From NCBI GenBank assembly GCA_900540175.1, contig UQFG01000010.1, positions 1 through 53,815 on the forward strand: 53,815 nucleotides of DNA. Direction: 5' to 3'. Under the pieces are notes generated by a model. The model searched no databases, was not told where the DNA came from, and worked only from the letters and a program-made list of their open reading frames with translations. Made by a program: the position numbers and the translations under genes. Below, in pieces: positions 7,462 through 16,290 of the stretch (positions within the stretch are counted from its first letter, which is position 1; the number at the start of each line of letters is the position of its first letter). This DNA is from an uncultured Mollicutes bacterium. GTDB lineage: Bacteria > Bacillota_I > Bacilli_A > Acholeplasmatales > Anaeroplasmataceae.

Positions 7462-8202
7462 TGCCGTTTTTTTCGCTGCCATTTTATCGATAAAAGCAAC
7501 AATTTTTTTATTGAAAATAAAACAAAGTGCCGCTAAAACAGCGCTGATGGCCCCAAGTGCGATCCCCAACCAGTAATTGCCCGAAATCAAAGAATTTCCA
7601 AACACGACCGACACAATCGTCATCGGCGTACGGGCAACTAGATTGAGTAGTAAAAACCAACTTGTTTTCACCTTAGTAAACGGAACAATGAAGGTCACCG
7701 GATCTTTTGGCAAAACCGGAATCAGTAAATACGAAAACATCAAAACCGCACAACGCTTGCCGTCATTTAACAATTTGAATTTCTTCGTTTGTTTCGGATC
7801 GACGAACAAAGCCAAAAAACTATATCCGAACGCTTTAACCAGCAAAATCACCAAAAGAGCACCCAATGTTTGCCCCACCAAACAAATGATAACAGAAATT
7901 GCGGGCGGATACATCATCCCACTGATAATTACAATCGGTCCGGAGGGAATCACCGCCAAAACCGTTTGTAAAATTTGCGCACCGATCAGCAATACCCAAC
8001 TGAAACTGCCGAAACTCTCCAATTTAGCAAGAATTTCGTTGCGGTATATCTCATCGGATTGCAGCCGCATAAAAAGCGGAAACAAATAAACAATCGCCCA
8101 AATGCATAATCCCAAAATGATAAGAAGCAAGAAAGCCTGAATCACAATGCGGATTCTTTTATAGTGTTTATGTTGAGATTCTTCTATTTCTTTTTCTTCC
8201 AT
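7444..8202 (-). CDS. TVP38/TMEM64 (VTT-domain) membrane protein
   Basis: A 252-residue polytopic protein with basic, hydrophilic ends. After an N-terminal helix (about 19-41), the VTT/SNARE-associated domain appears as SWVLLIGAQILQ, IPSGPIVIISGMMYPP (the conserved P-x-G-P.....G..fp loop), GQTLGALLVILL and PVLPKDPVTFIVPFTKV (the second re-entrant loop). DedA/TVP38 proteins are linked to lipid scrambling and envelope homeostasis. It starts one base after the stop of the upstream rluA-like gene, so translation is probably coupled. The C-terminal tail is Lys/Ala-rich. Confidence 0.9.
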   Translation of the reverse strand: MEEKEIEESQHKHYKRIRIVIQAFLLLIILGLCIWAIVYLFPLFMRLQSDEIYRNEILAKLESFGSFSWVLLIGAQILQTVLAVIPSGPIVIISGMMYPPAISVIICLVGQTLGALLVILLVKAFGYSFLALFVDPKQTKKFKLLNDGKRCAVLMFSYLLIPVLPKDPVTFIVPFTKVKTSWFLLLNLVARTPMTIVSVVFGNSLISGNYWLGIALGAISAVLAALCFIFNKKIVAFIDKMAAKKTAKNTSS

Positions 8203-8203
8203 T

Positions 8204-9031
8204 TTACCACCTGTTTTCCGTTAAAACTTTTATTTCTTCTTTCGTAAAAGGATCCGTGAATTCCACTTCGCAACTTTCCAAATAAAATTGTTCGTCTTCG
8301 CAAGCCCCATAAAAAGTATCCCCGCAAATCGGATGCCCCATCGAACTGGTATGGACTCGAATCTGATGTGTTCTACCGGTTTTCAAAACGAACTCTAACA
8401 ACGAACGATCTTTGCCGGAAAGCAAAACCGTATAATCGCTGATAGCCAATTGGCCTTGATTCTTATCGGTTGTAACATACCGTTTTTTGGAATTTTCCGC
8501 TTTGGCTAGATAATTTTCGATGTGTCCACCCTCCGAAACACACCCCTCTACCATACACCGGTATTTGCGAATCATTTTTTGATGGACCGGTTGCATTAAA
8601 AAAGCGGCATAACGATTTTTGGCAACCACAACCAATCCACACGTTTCTTTATCCAAACGATTCAAAATATGGATCGTTTCACTTTTTAAATAATGGCAAA
8701 GCATCTGATATAAACTTTTCGGTTCGGCTTTGGTTGGAATCGTCAGTAAAAATGACGGTTTATAAACGATCAAATAATTTTCGTTTTCATAGTAGATTCT
8801 CAACTTTTCAGCAAGCGGTTCCCAAGAGGACTTTCTTTGTTCCTGCGGTAGAAAAAAAGCAATGACATCTCCTTTTTGCACCAACTCATAATTTTTAAAG
8901 ACAGTCCCGTTGACATAGAAGACAACTTTCAACGATTTTAAATGTTTATAATATTTTCTGGATAAGTGCGACGTAATTTCTTCTTTTAGCGGGCGACCTT
9001 TTTGGCAAACCCATGTTATTTCTTTATTCAT
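8204..9031 (-). CDS. RluA-family pseudouridine synthase
   Basis: A 275-residue enzyme that converts specific uridines in rRNA or tRNA to pseudouridine. The catalytic motif reads HILNRLDKETCGLVVVAKN, with catalytic D127; the family's usual H-R-L-D.x.T-S-G appears here as N-R-L-D-K-E-T-C-G. The C-terminal GRTHQIRVHTSSMGHPICGDTFYG is also typical. The first 60 residues look like a reduced S4-like domain (VNG..V...). Which rRNA position is modified cannot be told. First gene of a two-gene unit with the TVP38 gene. Confidence 0.9.
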   Translation of the reverse strand: MNKEITWVCQKGRPLKEEITSHLSRKYYKHLKSLKVVFYVNGTVFKNYELVQKGDVIAFFLPQEQRKSSWEPLAEKLRIYYENENYLIVYKPSFLLTIPTKAEPKSLYQMLCHYLKSETIHILNRLDKETCGLVVVAKNRYAAFLMQPVHQKMIRKYRCMVEGCVSEGGHIENYLAKAENSKKRYVTTDKNQGQLAISDYTVLLSGKDRSLLEFVLKTGRTHQIRVHTSSMGHPICGDTFYGACEDEQFYLESCEVEFTDPFTKEEIKVLTENRW

Positions 9032-9130
9032 AGTCTCATTATATCATATTTCATCTGATTTAAATGTATTAAAAAAAGTTTCTTAATCCTTATTTAAAAA
9101 TAAAAAACGCTTTCATTTTTACAAAAGTAT

Positions 9131-9139
9131 TGTTATAAT
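9131..9139 (+). promoter_or_regulatory. Extended -10 promoter of the 9163 gene
   Basis: TGTTATAAT at 9131-9139 is followed by GATGAGGTG and ATG 9163. A TTTCAT at 9111-9116 is a weak -35 at 17-base spacing. Confidence 0.6.
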
Positions 9140-9162
9140 AAAAGAGATGAGGTGAATACAAG

Positions 9163-10410
9163 ATGAGCGATATTTTACTAGAAGCCCAACGATGTTTAAA
9201 ATGCAAACGTCCGCTATGTCAACAAGGATGCCCGGTTCAAACCGAAATTCCGTTGATTATGCAGATGTTTTTAGAAGGGAAAATGGATGAGGCAGGCGAA
9301 ATTCTGTTCAAAAACAACCCATTATCCGCTGTTTGTTCCTTGATTTGTCCCCATGAAAAAAATTGTATGGGGCATTGTGTTTTAAATCGAAAAGACATGC
9401 CGATTAAATTTTACGAAGTGGAAAATTATATTTCAACGTTTTATTTAGAAAAAGCCAAACTGCAACAAACCGAAAAAAACGGTCATTTGGTCGGCATTAT
9501 CGGTGCTGGTCCGGCCGGAATAACGTTAGCGGTTTTATTGGCTCAAAAAGGTTATAACGTTACGATCATCGATTCAAAAGATAAAATCGGCGGTGTATTG
9601 CGATACGGTATTCCGGAATTCAGACTTCCCAAATCGTTGCTGGACAAACTACTGGGACGAATGACGGAGTTGGGGATTCAGTTCCGTCCGAATACACTGA
9701 TCGGACCGACGATTACCATCGACGATATGTTTGAAGATGGATACGATGCCATTTTCATCGGCACCGGTGTATGGAAACCAAACCGCTTGAGAATCCCCGG
9801 GGAAACGTTTGGAAATGTCCACTTTGCCATTGACTTTTTGAAGAATCCCGACTCTTATCAGGAATTGGGAGACCATGTATTAATTATCGGAGCAGGCAAT
9901 GTCGCAATGGATGCCGCCAGAACGATTTTAAGAAAGACCAGAGCCAAAGTCGATATTATTTTCTTTAGAGGTCGCGAGGAGGTAACGGCGCTTAAGGAAG
10001 AATTGCAGTTGGCCGAAGTAGATGGTGCCAGAATGAATTATTATTTGAATACCGTATCCATCGAAAAAGACGGAATCATTGTCGAACCGGTCCTTAAGCA
10101 ACAACAAGAAGACGGATCGGTTACTTACTATAACGACAGCGAACATGCCTACAAAATCGAAGGTTCTTCTGTTATCATAGCCATTGGTCAAGGTGCCCAA
10201 ACCAATATCGTCAAGAATACCAAACAGATTGACACCAACCAAAAAGGACTGATCGAAGCTTCCGAAAAAGGAGCGACAACCAGACCGGGTGTTTATGCGG
10301 CAGGAGATGTTGTTTCCGGCGCCAGAACCGTTGTCGAAGCGGTCGCCGCTACGAAAAAAGTGGCCATCGAAATCGATCAATACATCAAGAACAAATACAA
10401 TGAACAATAA
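9163..10410 (+). CDS. NAD(P)-dependent oxidoreductase, GltD / NfnL (SudA)-like
   Basis: A 415-residue flavoprotein of the glutamate-synthase small-subunit family. Two N-terminal 4Fe-4S motifs are seen (C11, C14, C19, C23 and C58, C62, C68, C72). An FAD fold follows (GIIGAGPAG at 111-119, then GGVLRYGIPEFRLP), then an NAD(P) fold (HVLIIGAGNVAMDAA near 240) and the C-terminal FAD element GVYAAGDVVSGA. Such proteins pass electrons from NAD(P)H to a partner: GltB, NfnS or polysulfide. No partner is adjacent; the gene stands alone between its promoter and terminator. It could also be a stand-alone SudA-type enzyme. Confidence 0.85.
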   Translation: MSDILLEAQRCLKCKRPLCQQGCPVQTEIPLIMQMFLEGKMDEAGEILFKNNPLSAVCSLICPHEKNCMGHCVLNRKDMPIKFYEVENYISTFYLEKAKLQQTEKNGHLVGIIGAGPAGITLAVLLAQKGYNVTIIDSKDKIGGVLRYGIPEFRLPKSLLDKLLGRMTELGIQFRPNTLIGPTITIDDMFEDGYDAIFIGTGVWKPNRLRIPGETFGNVHFAIDFLKNPDSYQELGDHVLIIGAGNVAMDAARTILRKTRAKVDIIFFRGREEVTALKEELQLAEVDGARMNYYLNTVSIEKDGIIVEPVLKQQQEDGSVTYYNDSEHAYKIEGSSVIIAIGQGAQTNIVKNTKQIDTNQKGLIEASEKGATTRPGVYAAGDVVSGARTVVEAVAATKKVAIEIDQYIKNKYNEQ

Positions 10411-10450
10411 GACCGGCTAACGGTACTGCTCTTTTTAAAAAAACAAGTAA

Positions 10451-10490
10451 TAAAAAACGCAAAGACTTTGATAATCTTTGCGTTTTTTTA
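10451..10490 (+). terminator. rho-independent terminator
   Basis: AAAAACGCAAAGA (10453-10465) pairs with TCTTTGCGTTTTT (10475-10487), followed by T. It ends the GltD-like transcript. Confidence 0.88.
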
Positions 10491-10521
10491 TAAATTAGAA
10501 AACTATTTTATTGAAATCTTA

Positions 10522-13107
10522 TTATTTTTTCAACTGACGGCGGTTCACAAACTTTACAATTTCCATAATCACAACCATCACCAGCGATAAGCCCATACAA
10601 ATCATGAAATTACCGATTCCAAGCGGAGATAAATTGAAAATATCGTTGATACCCGGACAGTAAATCACCAAGAACTGTAAAGCAAAACCGATGAGGAAAG
10701 CCATATTCATAAATTTATTTTTGTAACTGTGTTTTGAGAATACGGAATGATTGGATTTGACATTGTAAGCATGGAACAACTGAGTTGAAGAAAGTGTTAA
10801 GAATGCCATCGTCTGACCGATTTCATGAGAATGCTCAACAAAATGACCGATAATATAAGCCGTTAGCGTCATTAGTCCAATGATAATGCCTTCCACTGCA
10901 ATTTTAAAGCCTAATTTATCGGCAAAGAAACTTTCTTTTTTCGAACGCGGTTGTTCACTCATGACACTGTCTTCGGCTTCTTCCATTCCGATTCCGAAAG
11001 CAGGAAGCGAATCGGTAATCAAGTTAATCCACAACAAATGCGTCGGTAACAGCGGAACACCCAACGTTAAAGGCGATACAGCGGAAATAAACGAGGCCAA
11101 GAAAATAGTTAAAACTTCGCCGATGTTAGACGACAACAAATATTTCACACACTTTTTGATGTTGTTGTAAATTCCTCTGCCTTCTTTTACCGCAGAAATA
11201 ATGGTGGCAAAGTTATCGTCAACCAAAATCATATCGGCCGCTTCTTTGGATACATCGGTTCCCGTGATTCCCATCGCACATCCGATATCTGCTTTTTTCA
11301 AGGCCGGTGCATCGTTGACACCATCCCCGGTCATCGCGACAATGGCTTCTTTTTTCTGCCATGCTTCTACGATTCGAACTTTATCTTTCGGTGCCACCCG
11401 AGCATAAACGCTGTAATCTTCAATATGGTCATTTAAATAGTCATCGGACAATTGATCCAATTCCGTCGACGTAATTGCTTTATCGCCCTCTCTTAAAATG
11501 CCCAATTCTTCCGCAATCGCCGAAGCGGTCACGATATGATCCCCGGTAATCATAATCGTTCGGATACCGGCTTCTTTTGCCAAAGCAATCGAATCTTTCA
11601 CTTCCAAACGAGCCGGGTCAATCATACCAACCAATCCGACAAACGTAAAGGATTGTTCAAGGATTGCAGCATCCGGTAACGAATCAAAGGATTGAATACC
11701 AAGTGCCAATACCCGCAAGGCTTTTTTCGCCATTTGTTCATTGGCCGAAATTGCTTGTTGAACTTCTTTTGCCGCATTGGTACAACGACTTAAAATCACG
11801 TCCGGTGCACCTTTGGTAATAGCCAAATATTTTCCGTTTTCCTGAATAACCGTCGTCATCAATTTTCTTTCACTGTCAAACGGAATATCCAACAATCGTT
11901 TATAAGAAGATATATCCTTTCCGAAAGAAATATTCACATCCAATAAAGCCAGTTCAGTCGGATCGCCGATCCGCTCGATTTTACCGTTTTTATTTTGAAT
12001 GGCGGCATCACAGCAAATCGCAAAATAAGAAAGCATTTGCCGTTCTTTTTCATCCAAATCTTTTAAATCTTTTAAATTCGTCTGGTAGATTTTCATTACC
12101 GTCATCTTGTTTTGCGTCAACGTTCCGGTTTTATCCGAACAAACGACATTACAAGACCCAAGTGTTTCAACAGCAGGCAGTTTTTTGACAATGGCATTTT
12201 GTTTGCTCATTTTGCTGACACCGATCGCAAGAACGATGGTAACAACCGTAGCAAGACCTTCCGGAATCGCCGCAACCGCAAGCGCAATCGCCGTTTTAAA
12301 CGCATCGATCCAATTCAATCCGCCGATCATTTCCAAAACAAAGACAACCGCACAAATAATAAGCGCCATAATTCCGATCAGTTTACCAACCGTCGCAAGC
12401 TTTTGTTGAAGCGGTGTGGCGACATCTTTTTGCTCGTTAAGCATTCCCGCAATCCGTCCGATCTGCGTAGCCATACCGACATTTGTTACAATCGCTTTGG
12501 CTTTTCCGTTGGTAACATAAGTCGAAGAAAACAAGCAGTTTTTCATATCTCCAAGCGGAATATCTTCTTTTTCAATGTATTCATTGTGTTTGTGAACCGG
12601 AACCGATTCACCGGTCAATGCCGATTCATCTACGGATAAATTGGTGCACTCAATAATCCGGGCATCCGCCGAAATGGAATCACCGGCCTCAACCAATATA
12701 ATATCCCCAACGACCAAATCCTTTGAATCAATCGTCATCAACGAATGGTTGCGGATGACTTTACTGGTCGGAGAAGACATCTTTTTCAGTGCCTCTAAAC
12801 TTTTTTCCGCCTTGTTTTCCTGAAAAACACCTAAAATGGCATTGATGATAACAACAACCAAAATAATGATGCTATCCACAAATTCGCTTGGTTCAATCAC
12901 GACACTGATGACCGCCGCAATCAACAAGATAATGATCAAAACATCATTAAATTGCATTAAGAATTTAACAAACAGATTGGCTTTCTTTTTTTCTTCCAAT
13001 GCGTTTTTTCCGTACTGTTCCCGGTTTTCAGCGATTTGTTCATCGGTTAAACCGTTTTGAACATCGCTTTTAAATTCACGTTCCAATTCGTATAATTTTT
13101 TCTGCAT
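10522..13107 (-). CDS. P-type cation ATPase, P2A (Ca2+/Mn2+ type), riboswitch-controlled
   Basis: An 861-residue P2-type ATPase that pumps a divalent cation out of the cytosol using ATP. Seen are the cation-ATPase N-terminal domain, TGES (165-168), the M4 metal motif IPEGL (282-285, with E283), the phosphorylated Asp in SDKTGTLT (D325), GDGVNDAPA, and the M6 motif NLITDSLPAFGIGME with the Asn/Thr/Asp residues of the Ca2+ site. Helices follow the ten-helix plan. By sequence alone it would be called a Ca2+ pump; the yybP-ykoY leader directly upstream argues that Mn2+ is a substrate or the signal. GAGGAGG precedes the ATG. Transcribed alone. Confidence 0.93.
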   Translation of the reverse strand: MQKKLYELEREFKSDVQNGLTDEQIAENREQYGKNALEEKKKANLFVKFLMQFNDVLIIILLIAAVISVVIEPSEFVDSIIILVVVIINAILGVFQENKAEKSLEALKKMSSPTSKVIRNHSLMTIDSKDLVVGDIILVEAGDSISADARIIECTNLSVDESALTGESVPVHKHNEYIEKEDIPLGDMKNCLFSSTYVTNGKAKAIVTNVGMATQIGRIAGMLNEQKDVATPLQQKLATVGKLIGIMALIICAVVFVLEMIGGLNWIDAFKTAIALAVAAIPEGLATVVTIVLAIGVSKMSKQNAIVKKLPAVETLGSCNVVCSDKTGTLTQNKMTVMKIYQTNLKDLKDLDEKERQMLSYFAICCDAAIQNKNGKIERIGDPTELALLDVNISFGKDISSYKRLLDIPFDSERKLMTTVIQENGKYLAITKGAPDVILSRCTNAAKEVQQAISANEQMAKKALRVLALGIQSFDSLPDAAILEQSFTFVGLVGMIDPARLEVKDSIALAKEAGIRTIMITGDHIVTASAIAEELGILREGDKAITSTELDQLSDDYLNDHIEDYSVYARVAPKDKVRIVEAWQKKEAIVAMTGDGVNDAPALKKADIGCAMGITGTDVSKEAADMILVDDNFATIISAVKEGRGIYNNIKKCVKYLLSSNIGEVLTIFLASFISAVSPLTLGVPLLPTHLLWINLITDSLPAFGIGMEEAEDSVMSEQPRSKKESFFADKLGFKIAVEGIIIGLMTLTAYIIGHFVEHSHEIGQTMAFLTLSSTQLFHAYNVKSNHSVFSKHSYKNKFMNMAFLIGFALQFLVIYCPGINDIFNLSPLGIGNFMICMGLSLVMVVIMEIVKFVNRRQLKK

Positions 13108-13122
13108 TTCTTCCTCCTCATG

Positions 13123-13162
13123 AAAAAAGACCTTTATTCAACAACACTTGAATAAAGGTCTT
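13123..13162 (-). terminator. Riboswitch-controlled terminator in the ATPase leader
   Basis: On the minus strand AAGACCTTTATTCAA (13162-13148) pairs with TTGAATAAAGGTCTT (13141-13127) around six bases and runs into T's. Its 5' arm contains CCTTT (13158-13154), which the aptamer needs for its closing helix, so the two folds exclude each other. Confidence 0.88.
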
Positions 13163-13255
13163 GCATATCGAATCCGACACCATGACCGGATAACAGTTAC
13201 CGAGATGACGATCATGGTAATTAGTAAAAACTAATCTAGCTACTCCCCTTTGATG
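13154..13255 (-). ncRNA. yybP-ykoY (Mn2+-sensing) riboswitch aptamer
   Basis: The minus-strand leader carries the family's conserved pieces in order: AAAGGGGAGTAGC (13251-13239), an arm with CGTCATCTCGG (from about 13211), and GCAAGACCTTT (13164-13154). AAAGG (13251-13247) pairs with CCTTT (13158-13154) to close the aptamer. Known members bind Mn2+ and control MntP, TMEM165-type and P-type ATPase exporters. Metal-stabilised closing should block the downstream terminator, an ON switch (inference from the overlap). Confidence 0.88.
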
Positions 13256-13278
13256 AAGGCCTATTTGTTTTCATTAAT

Positions 13279-13308
13279 ATTATATACAAATCGCGTTTCC
13301 TTTGTCAA
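13279..13308 (-). promoter_or_regulatory. sigma-A promoter of the riboswitch-ATPase transcript
   Basis: TTGACA (13308-13303), 18 bases, then TATAAT (13284-13279) on the minus strand. The predicted transcript starts near 13272, leaving room for the whole aptamer. Confidence 0.8.
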
Positions 13309-13356
13309 GAACTAACTTTTACCAGTAAAAACAAATTAAATTTTTTGCGTAGAACA

Positions 13357-13386
13357 TTGACAATATACCTATAGGGGGTATATAAT
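13357..13386 (+). promoter_or_regulatory. csoR-copA promoter with embedded CsoR operator
   Basis: TTGACA (13357-13362) and TATAAT (13381-13386) flank an 18-base spacer that holds ATACCTATAGGGGGTAT (13365-13381). This is close to the palindromic CsoR box TACCCCTATAGGGGTA. Binding there would block RNA polymerase until Cu(I) loads CsoR. Confidence 0.85.
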
Positions 13387-13404
13387 GATGGCGAGGTGAT
13401 CGAA

Positions 13405-13692
13405 ATGAACTGTTGTGAAAAAAAGACAATGCGATCGGATGACGATAAAAAATCATTGATTCATCGATTGAACCGCTTGGAAGGTCAAATCAGGGGAATT
13501 GTAAAAATGGTTGAAGAAGATCGCTATTGCGATGATATCCTAATTCAGTTATCGGCAATTGATAAAGCCGTCAAATCAACAGCCAATCTATTGCTGGAAA
13601 AACATATGAAAAGTTGTGTCAAAGAAAATATTATGAACGGAAACGATGCCGTTTTGGATGAAATCGTCGATTTATTCAAACGATTTCAATAA
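13405..13692 (+). CDS. csoR: Copper-sensing repressor CsoR
   Basis: A 95-residue CsoR/RcnR-family four-helix repressor. The Cu(I) ligand pattern Cys...His-x3-Cys is seen in DRYCDDIL, LEKHMKSCV (His and Cys three apart after the His), and the DNA/tetramer face in HRLNRLEGQIRGI. The extra MNCCEKK at the N-terminus adds two Cys. The start is ATG 13405, six bases after GAGGTG; the GTG at 13396 is inside the ribosome site. It is the first gene of csoR-copA, 11 bases ahead of copA, and autoregulated through the operator in its promoter. Confidence 0.93.
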   Translation: MNCCEKKTMRSDDDKKSLIHRLNRLEGQIRGIVKMVEEDRYCDDILIQLSAIDKAVKSTANLLLEKHMKSCVKENIMNGNDAVLDEIVDLFKRFQ

Positions 13693-13703
13693 GGAGGTTT
13701 TTC

Positions 13704-16151
13704 ATGAAAAAAAAGTTTATAATCGAAGGAATGACTTGTGCTGCCTGTCAAAGCCATGTTCAAAAAGCAGTGGAAAAATTAAACGGGATCACAAGCGTAA
13801 ACGTCAATCTGCTTTCCGGTTCCATGGTGGCTGAATTCGATGAGAAAATTCTTTCTGTTGAGCAAATCATCGCCTGTGTGCACCATGCCGGATATATAGC
13901 CAAAGATCCGGATAAAAAAGAGCGGAGAGCCAACGATTCGGATCATAAAGGACGCAATTTGATGATCGCTGCCGGATTCACTGTTTTGGTGTTTTATTTG
14001 GCTATGGGTCCGATGATCCATCTTCCGTTACCGCCGTTTTTAGCCGGAGAGGAAAATGCTTTTACGCTCATTCTTTTGCAATTCATCTTAACAATCCCGG
14101 TTTTATTTATTTACAGAAATTATTTTTTCAACGGATTCAAACGTTTACTTCATTTATCGCCGAACATGGACAGTTTGATTGCGATCGGTTCTTCTGCTTC
14201 TGTGATCTATGGTTTGTATATTTTGTTCATGCTTTCTTATCAACTGGGAAGAGGCAATCTTGATGCCATTCACATTTACGCCCACGATGTCTATTTTGAA
14301 TCGGCATCTATGATTTTAGTTTTGGTTTCGTTCGGGAAATACTTAGAGGGCAAATCCAAGAAGAAAACCAATTCGGCAATCGAAAAACTGATGGATCTGT
14401 CTCCGAAAATGGCATTGGTTCAAAAAAACGGAACGATTTTGGAACTTCCGATTGAGGAAGTCAAAAAGGATGATTTAGTTGTTGTTAAAAAAGGCATGCT
14501 GGTTCCCGTCGATGGAACGATTCAAGAAGGATCCGGTTCCTTCGATCAAAGCAATGTCACCGGCGAATCCTTACCGGTTTATAAAGAAGTCGGTGAAAAA
14601 GTGATCAGTTCGACGATTTTAACCAACGGATACATTGTTTTAAAAGCCGAAAAAGTAGGGGAAGATACCACCATCAACACCATCATTCGGTTGGTTGAAG
14701 AAGCGGCCAATTCCAAAGCGCCGATCTCCAAACTGGCCGATAAAATATCGGCGGTTTTCGTACCGCTTGTAATGCTGATTGCGCTGACCAGTTTTATTGT
14801 TTTTCTTTCAATCGGCCAAGGGTTTGAAGTCGCTTTCAGTATGGCCGTTTCCGTTCTTGTTATTGCCTGTCCTTGTGCGCTCGGACTGGCCACACCGGTA
14901 GCCATTATGGTTGGTACGGGTGTCGCGGCAAGAAACGGATTACTGGTTAAAAACGCAGAGGTACTGGAAAAAACACATTGGATTAAAACCTTGATTTTAG
15001 ACAAAACCGGAACCATTACCGAAGGAAAACCGATTGTAACGGACATCATCGGTCGTGAGGATATACCGATTCTACATATTGCCTATGCACTTGAACAAAA
15101 ATCCGAACATCCACTAGCGTTGGCTATTATCAACAAAGCCAAAGAATCCAATCTACCGCTTTTGGAAGTGACCGATTTTGAAAGTTATTCCGGGTTGGGG
15201 ATATCCGGAAGAATCGAGCAGAAAAAATATTGGATCGGAAACGAAAAATTTTTAAAAGAACGTGGCATCGATTTATCTTCTTACGAAGAAAAAATCAAAC
15301 AATTGGCCGAAGAATCCAAAACGCCGCTCTTGATTGCCGAGGATACCCGACTAATCGGACTAATTGCCGTCAAAGATCCGGTAAAAAAAGATTCTTATCA
15401 AGCTATTGCCAATTTGAAAAAGCAAGGCATCCATCTGGTTATGCTGACAGGAGATAATGACCATACCGCCCGAAAAATCGCTCAGGAAGTCGGAATTGAC
15501 GAAGTCATCAGCAACGTATTACCAACCGACAAGCAAAAAGTCGTCGAACGATTGAAACAAGATACGAAACATTTGGTGGGAATGGTCGGAGACGGTGTCA
15601 ACGACGCGCCGGCGTTAAGCAGCGCCGATATCGGAATTGCCATCGGCAGAGGGGCGGATATTGCCATTGAGTCGGCGGACATTATTTTGATTTCCAATTC
15701 TTTAAACGATGTTTATCATGCCATCCGCTTAAGCAAGCGGGTCTTGGCCAATATCAAAGGCAATTTATTCTGGGCTTTTTTCTACAATTGTATCGGTATT
15801 TTGCTGGCTTCCGGTATTTTCTATCTACCATTTCAGCTGAAATTGAATCCGATGATCGCCGCCCTAGCCATGAGTTTAAGCAGTGTTTTCGTCGTATGCA
15901 ATGCACTTCGACTGAATTTATTTCACACTGAGAAAGGAGAAAAAAAGATGCAAACAATCACGTTAAACATATCTGGAATGGCTTGTTCCCATTGTTCGAA
16001 CCGTGTGGAAAAAGCTTTGTCTGCCATTTGTGGTGTCCAAAACGTAACGGTTTCATTGGAAAAACAGAATGCCGTTTGTGTTTGTGAAGATACGGTTTCC
16101 AAAGAAACTTTGATCCAAGCCGTCATCGATGCGGGATACCAAGCCCAATAG
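13704..16151 (+). CDS. copA: Cu(I)-exporting P1B-ATPase CopA with a fused C-terminal CopZ-like domain
   Basis: An 815-residue copper pump. Order: N-terminal metal-binding domain (GMTCAACQ, C12/C15), eight-helix membrane core with the transport motif CPC (C389-P-C391), phosphorylated D433 in DKTGT, GDGVNDAPA, and the final helices ending near residue 738. The frame then runs without a stop into a second heavy-metal domain (749-815: GMACSHCSNR). In most Firmicutes that domain is the separate chaperone CopZ. AAGGAGG precedes the ATG. The gene follows csoR by 11 bases and ends at a strong terminator. The unusual join is annotated separately. Confidence 0.95.
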   Translation: MKKKFIIEGMTCAACQSHVQKAVEKLNGITSVNVNLLSGSMVAEFDEKILSVEQIIACVHHAGYIAKDPDKKERRANDSDHKGRNLMIAAGFTVLVFYLAMGPMIHLPLPPFLAGEENAFTLILLQFILTIPVLFIYRNYFFNGFKRLLHLSPNMDSLIAIGSSASVIYGLYILFMLSYQLGRGNLDAIHIYAHDVYFESASMILVLVSFGKYLEGKSKKKTNSAIEKLMDLSPKMALVQKNGTILELPIEEVKKDDLVVVKKGMLVPVDGTIQEGSGSFDQSNVTGESLPVYKEVGEKVISSTILTNGYIVLKAEKVGEDTTINTIIRLVEEAANSKAPISKLADKISAVFVPLVMLIALTSFIVFLSIGQGFEVAFSMAVSVLVIACPCALGLATPVAIMVGTGVAARNGLLVKNAEVLEKTHWIKTLILDKTGTITEGKPIVTDIIGREDIPILHIAYALEQKSEHPLALAIINKAKESNLPLLEVTDFESYSGLGISGRIEQKKYWIGNEKFLKERGIDLSSYEEKIKQLAEESKTPLLIAEDTRLIGLIAVKDPVKKDSYQAIANLKKQGIHLVMLTGDNDHTARKIAQEVGIDEVISNVLPTDKQKVVERLKQDTKHLVGMVGDGVNDAPALSSADIGIAIGRGADIAIESADIILISNSLNDVYHAIRLSKRVLANIKGNLFWAFFYNCIGILLASGIFYLPFQLKLNPMIAALAMSLSSVFVVCNALRLNLFHTEKGEKKMQTITLNISGMACSHCSNRVEKALSAICGVQNVTVSLEKQNAVCVCEDTVSKETLIQAVIDAGYQAQ
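15948..16151 (+). CDS. copZ: Likely internal translation product: stand-alone CopZ copper chaperone
   Basis: Inside copA and in the same frame, AGAAAGGAGA (15931-15940) lies about seven to ten bases before ATG 15948. This is exactly how a separate copZ would begin. Translation from it gives a 67-residue protein with GMACSHC (C13, C16), the length and motif of CopZ. The cell may thus make both a long CopA-CopZ and a free CopZ from one frame. I see the ribosome site and the open frame; the free product is inferred. A sequencing error removing a copA stop is the alternative, though the frame would have to be preserved. Confidence 0.55.
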   Translation: MQTITLNISGMACSHCSNRVEKALSAICGVQNVTVSLEKQNAVCVCEDTVSKETLIQAVIDAGYQAQ

Positions 16152-16163
16152 AAATAGGATATA

Positions 16164-16203
16164 AAAAATCAGGCATGTAAATCGTTCATGCCTGATTTTT
16201 TTA
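16164..16203 (+). terminator. Terminator of csoR-copA
   Basis: AAAAATCAGGCATG (16164-16177) pairs with CATGCCTGATTTTT (16187-16200) with a nine-base loop and a T-run. Confidence 0.9.
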
Positions 16204-16290
16204 GTTTTGAAGAATAAACTCTTTTGAATTTAGATGTCTTTTCATGCCACCTAGCAAACGCATCTTCAAATACGACCATTTTCATTTTAT

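Noticed and set aside
7577..8089. 170-codon plus-strand frame
   Set aside because: Antisense to the TVP38 gene, whose motifs and helices are clear.
12112..12639. Long open frame (175 codons) on the plus strand
   Set aside because: It lies wholly antisense to the P-type ATPase, has an Arg/Asn-rich unnatural composition and no ribosome site.
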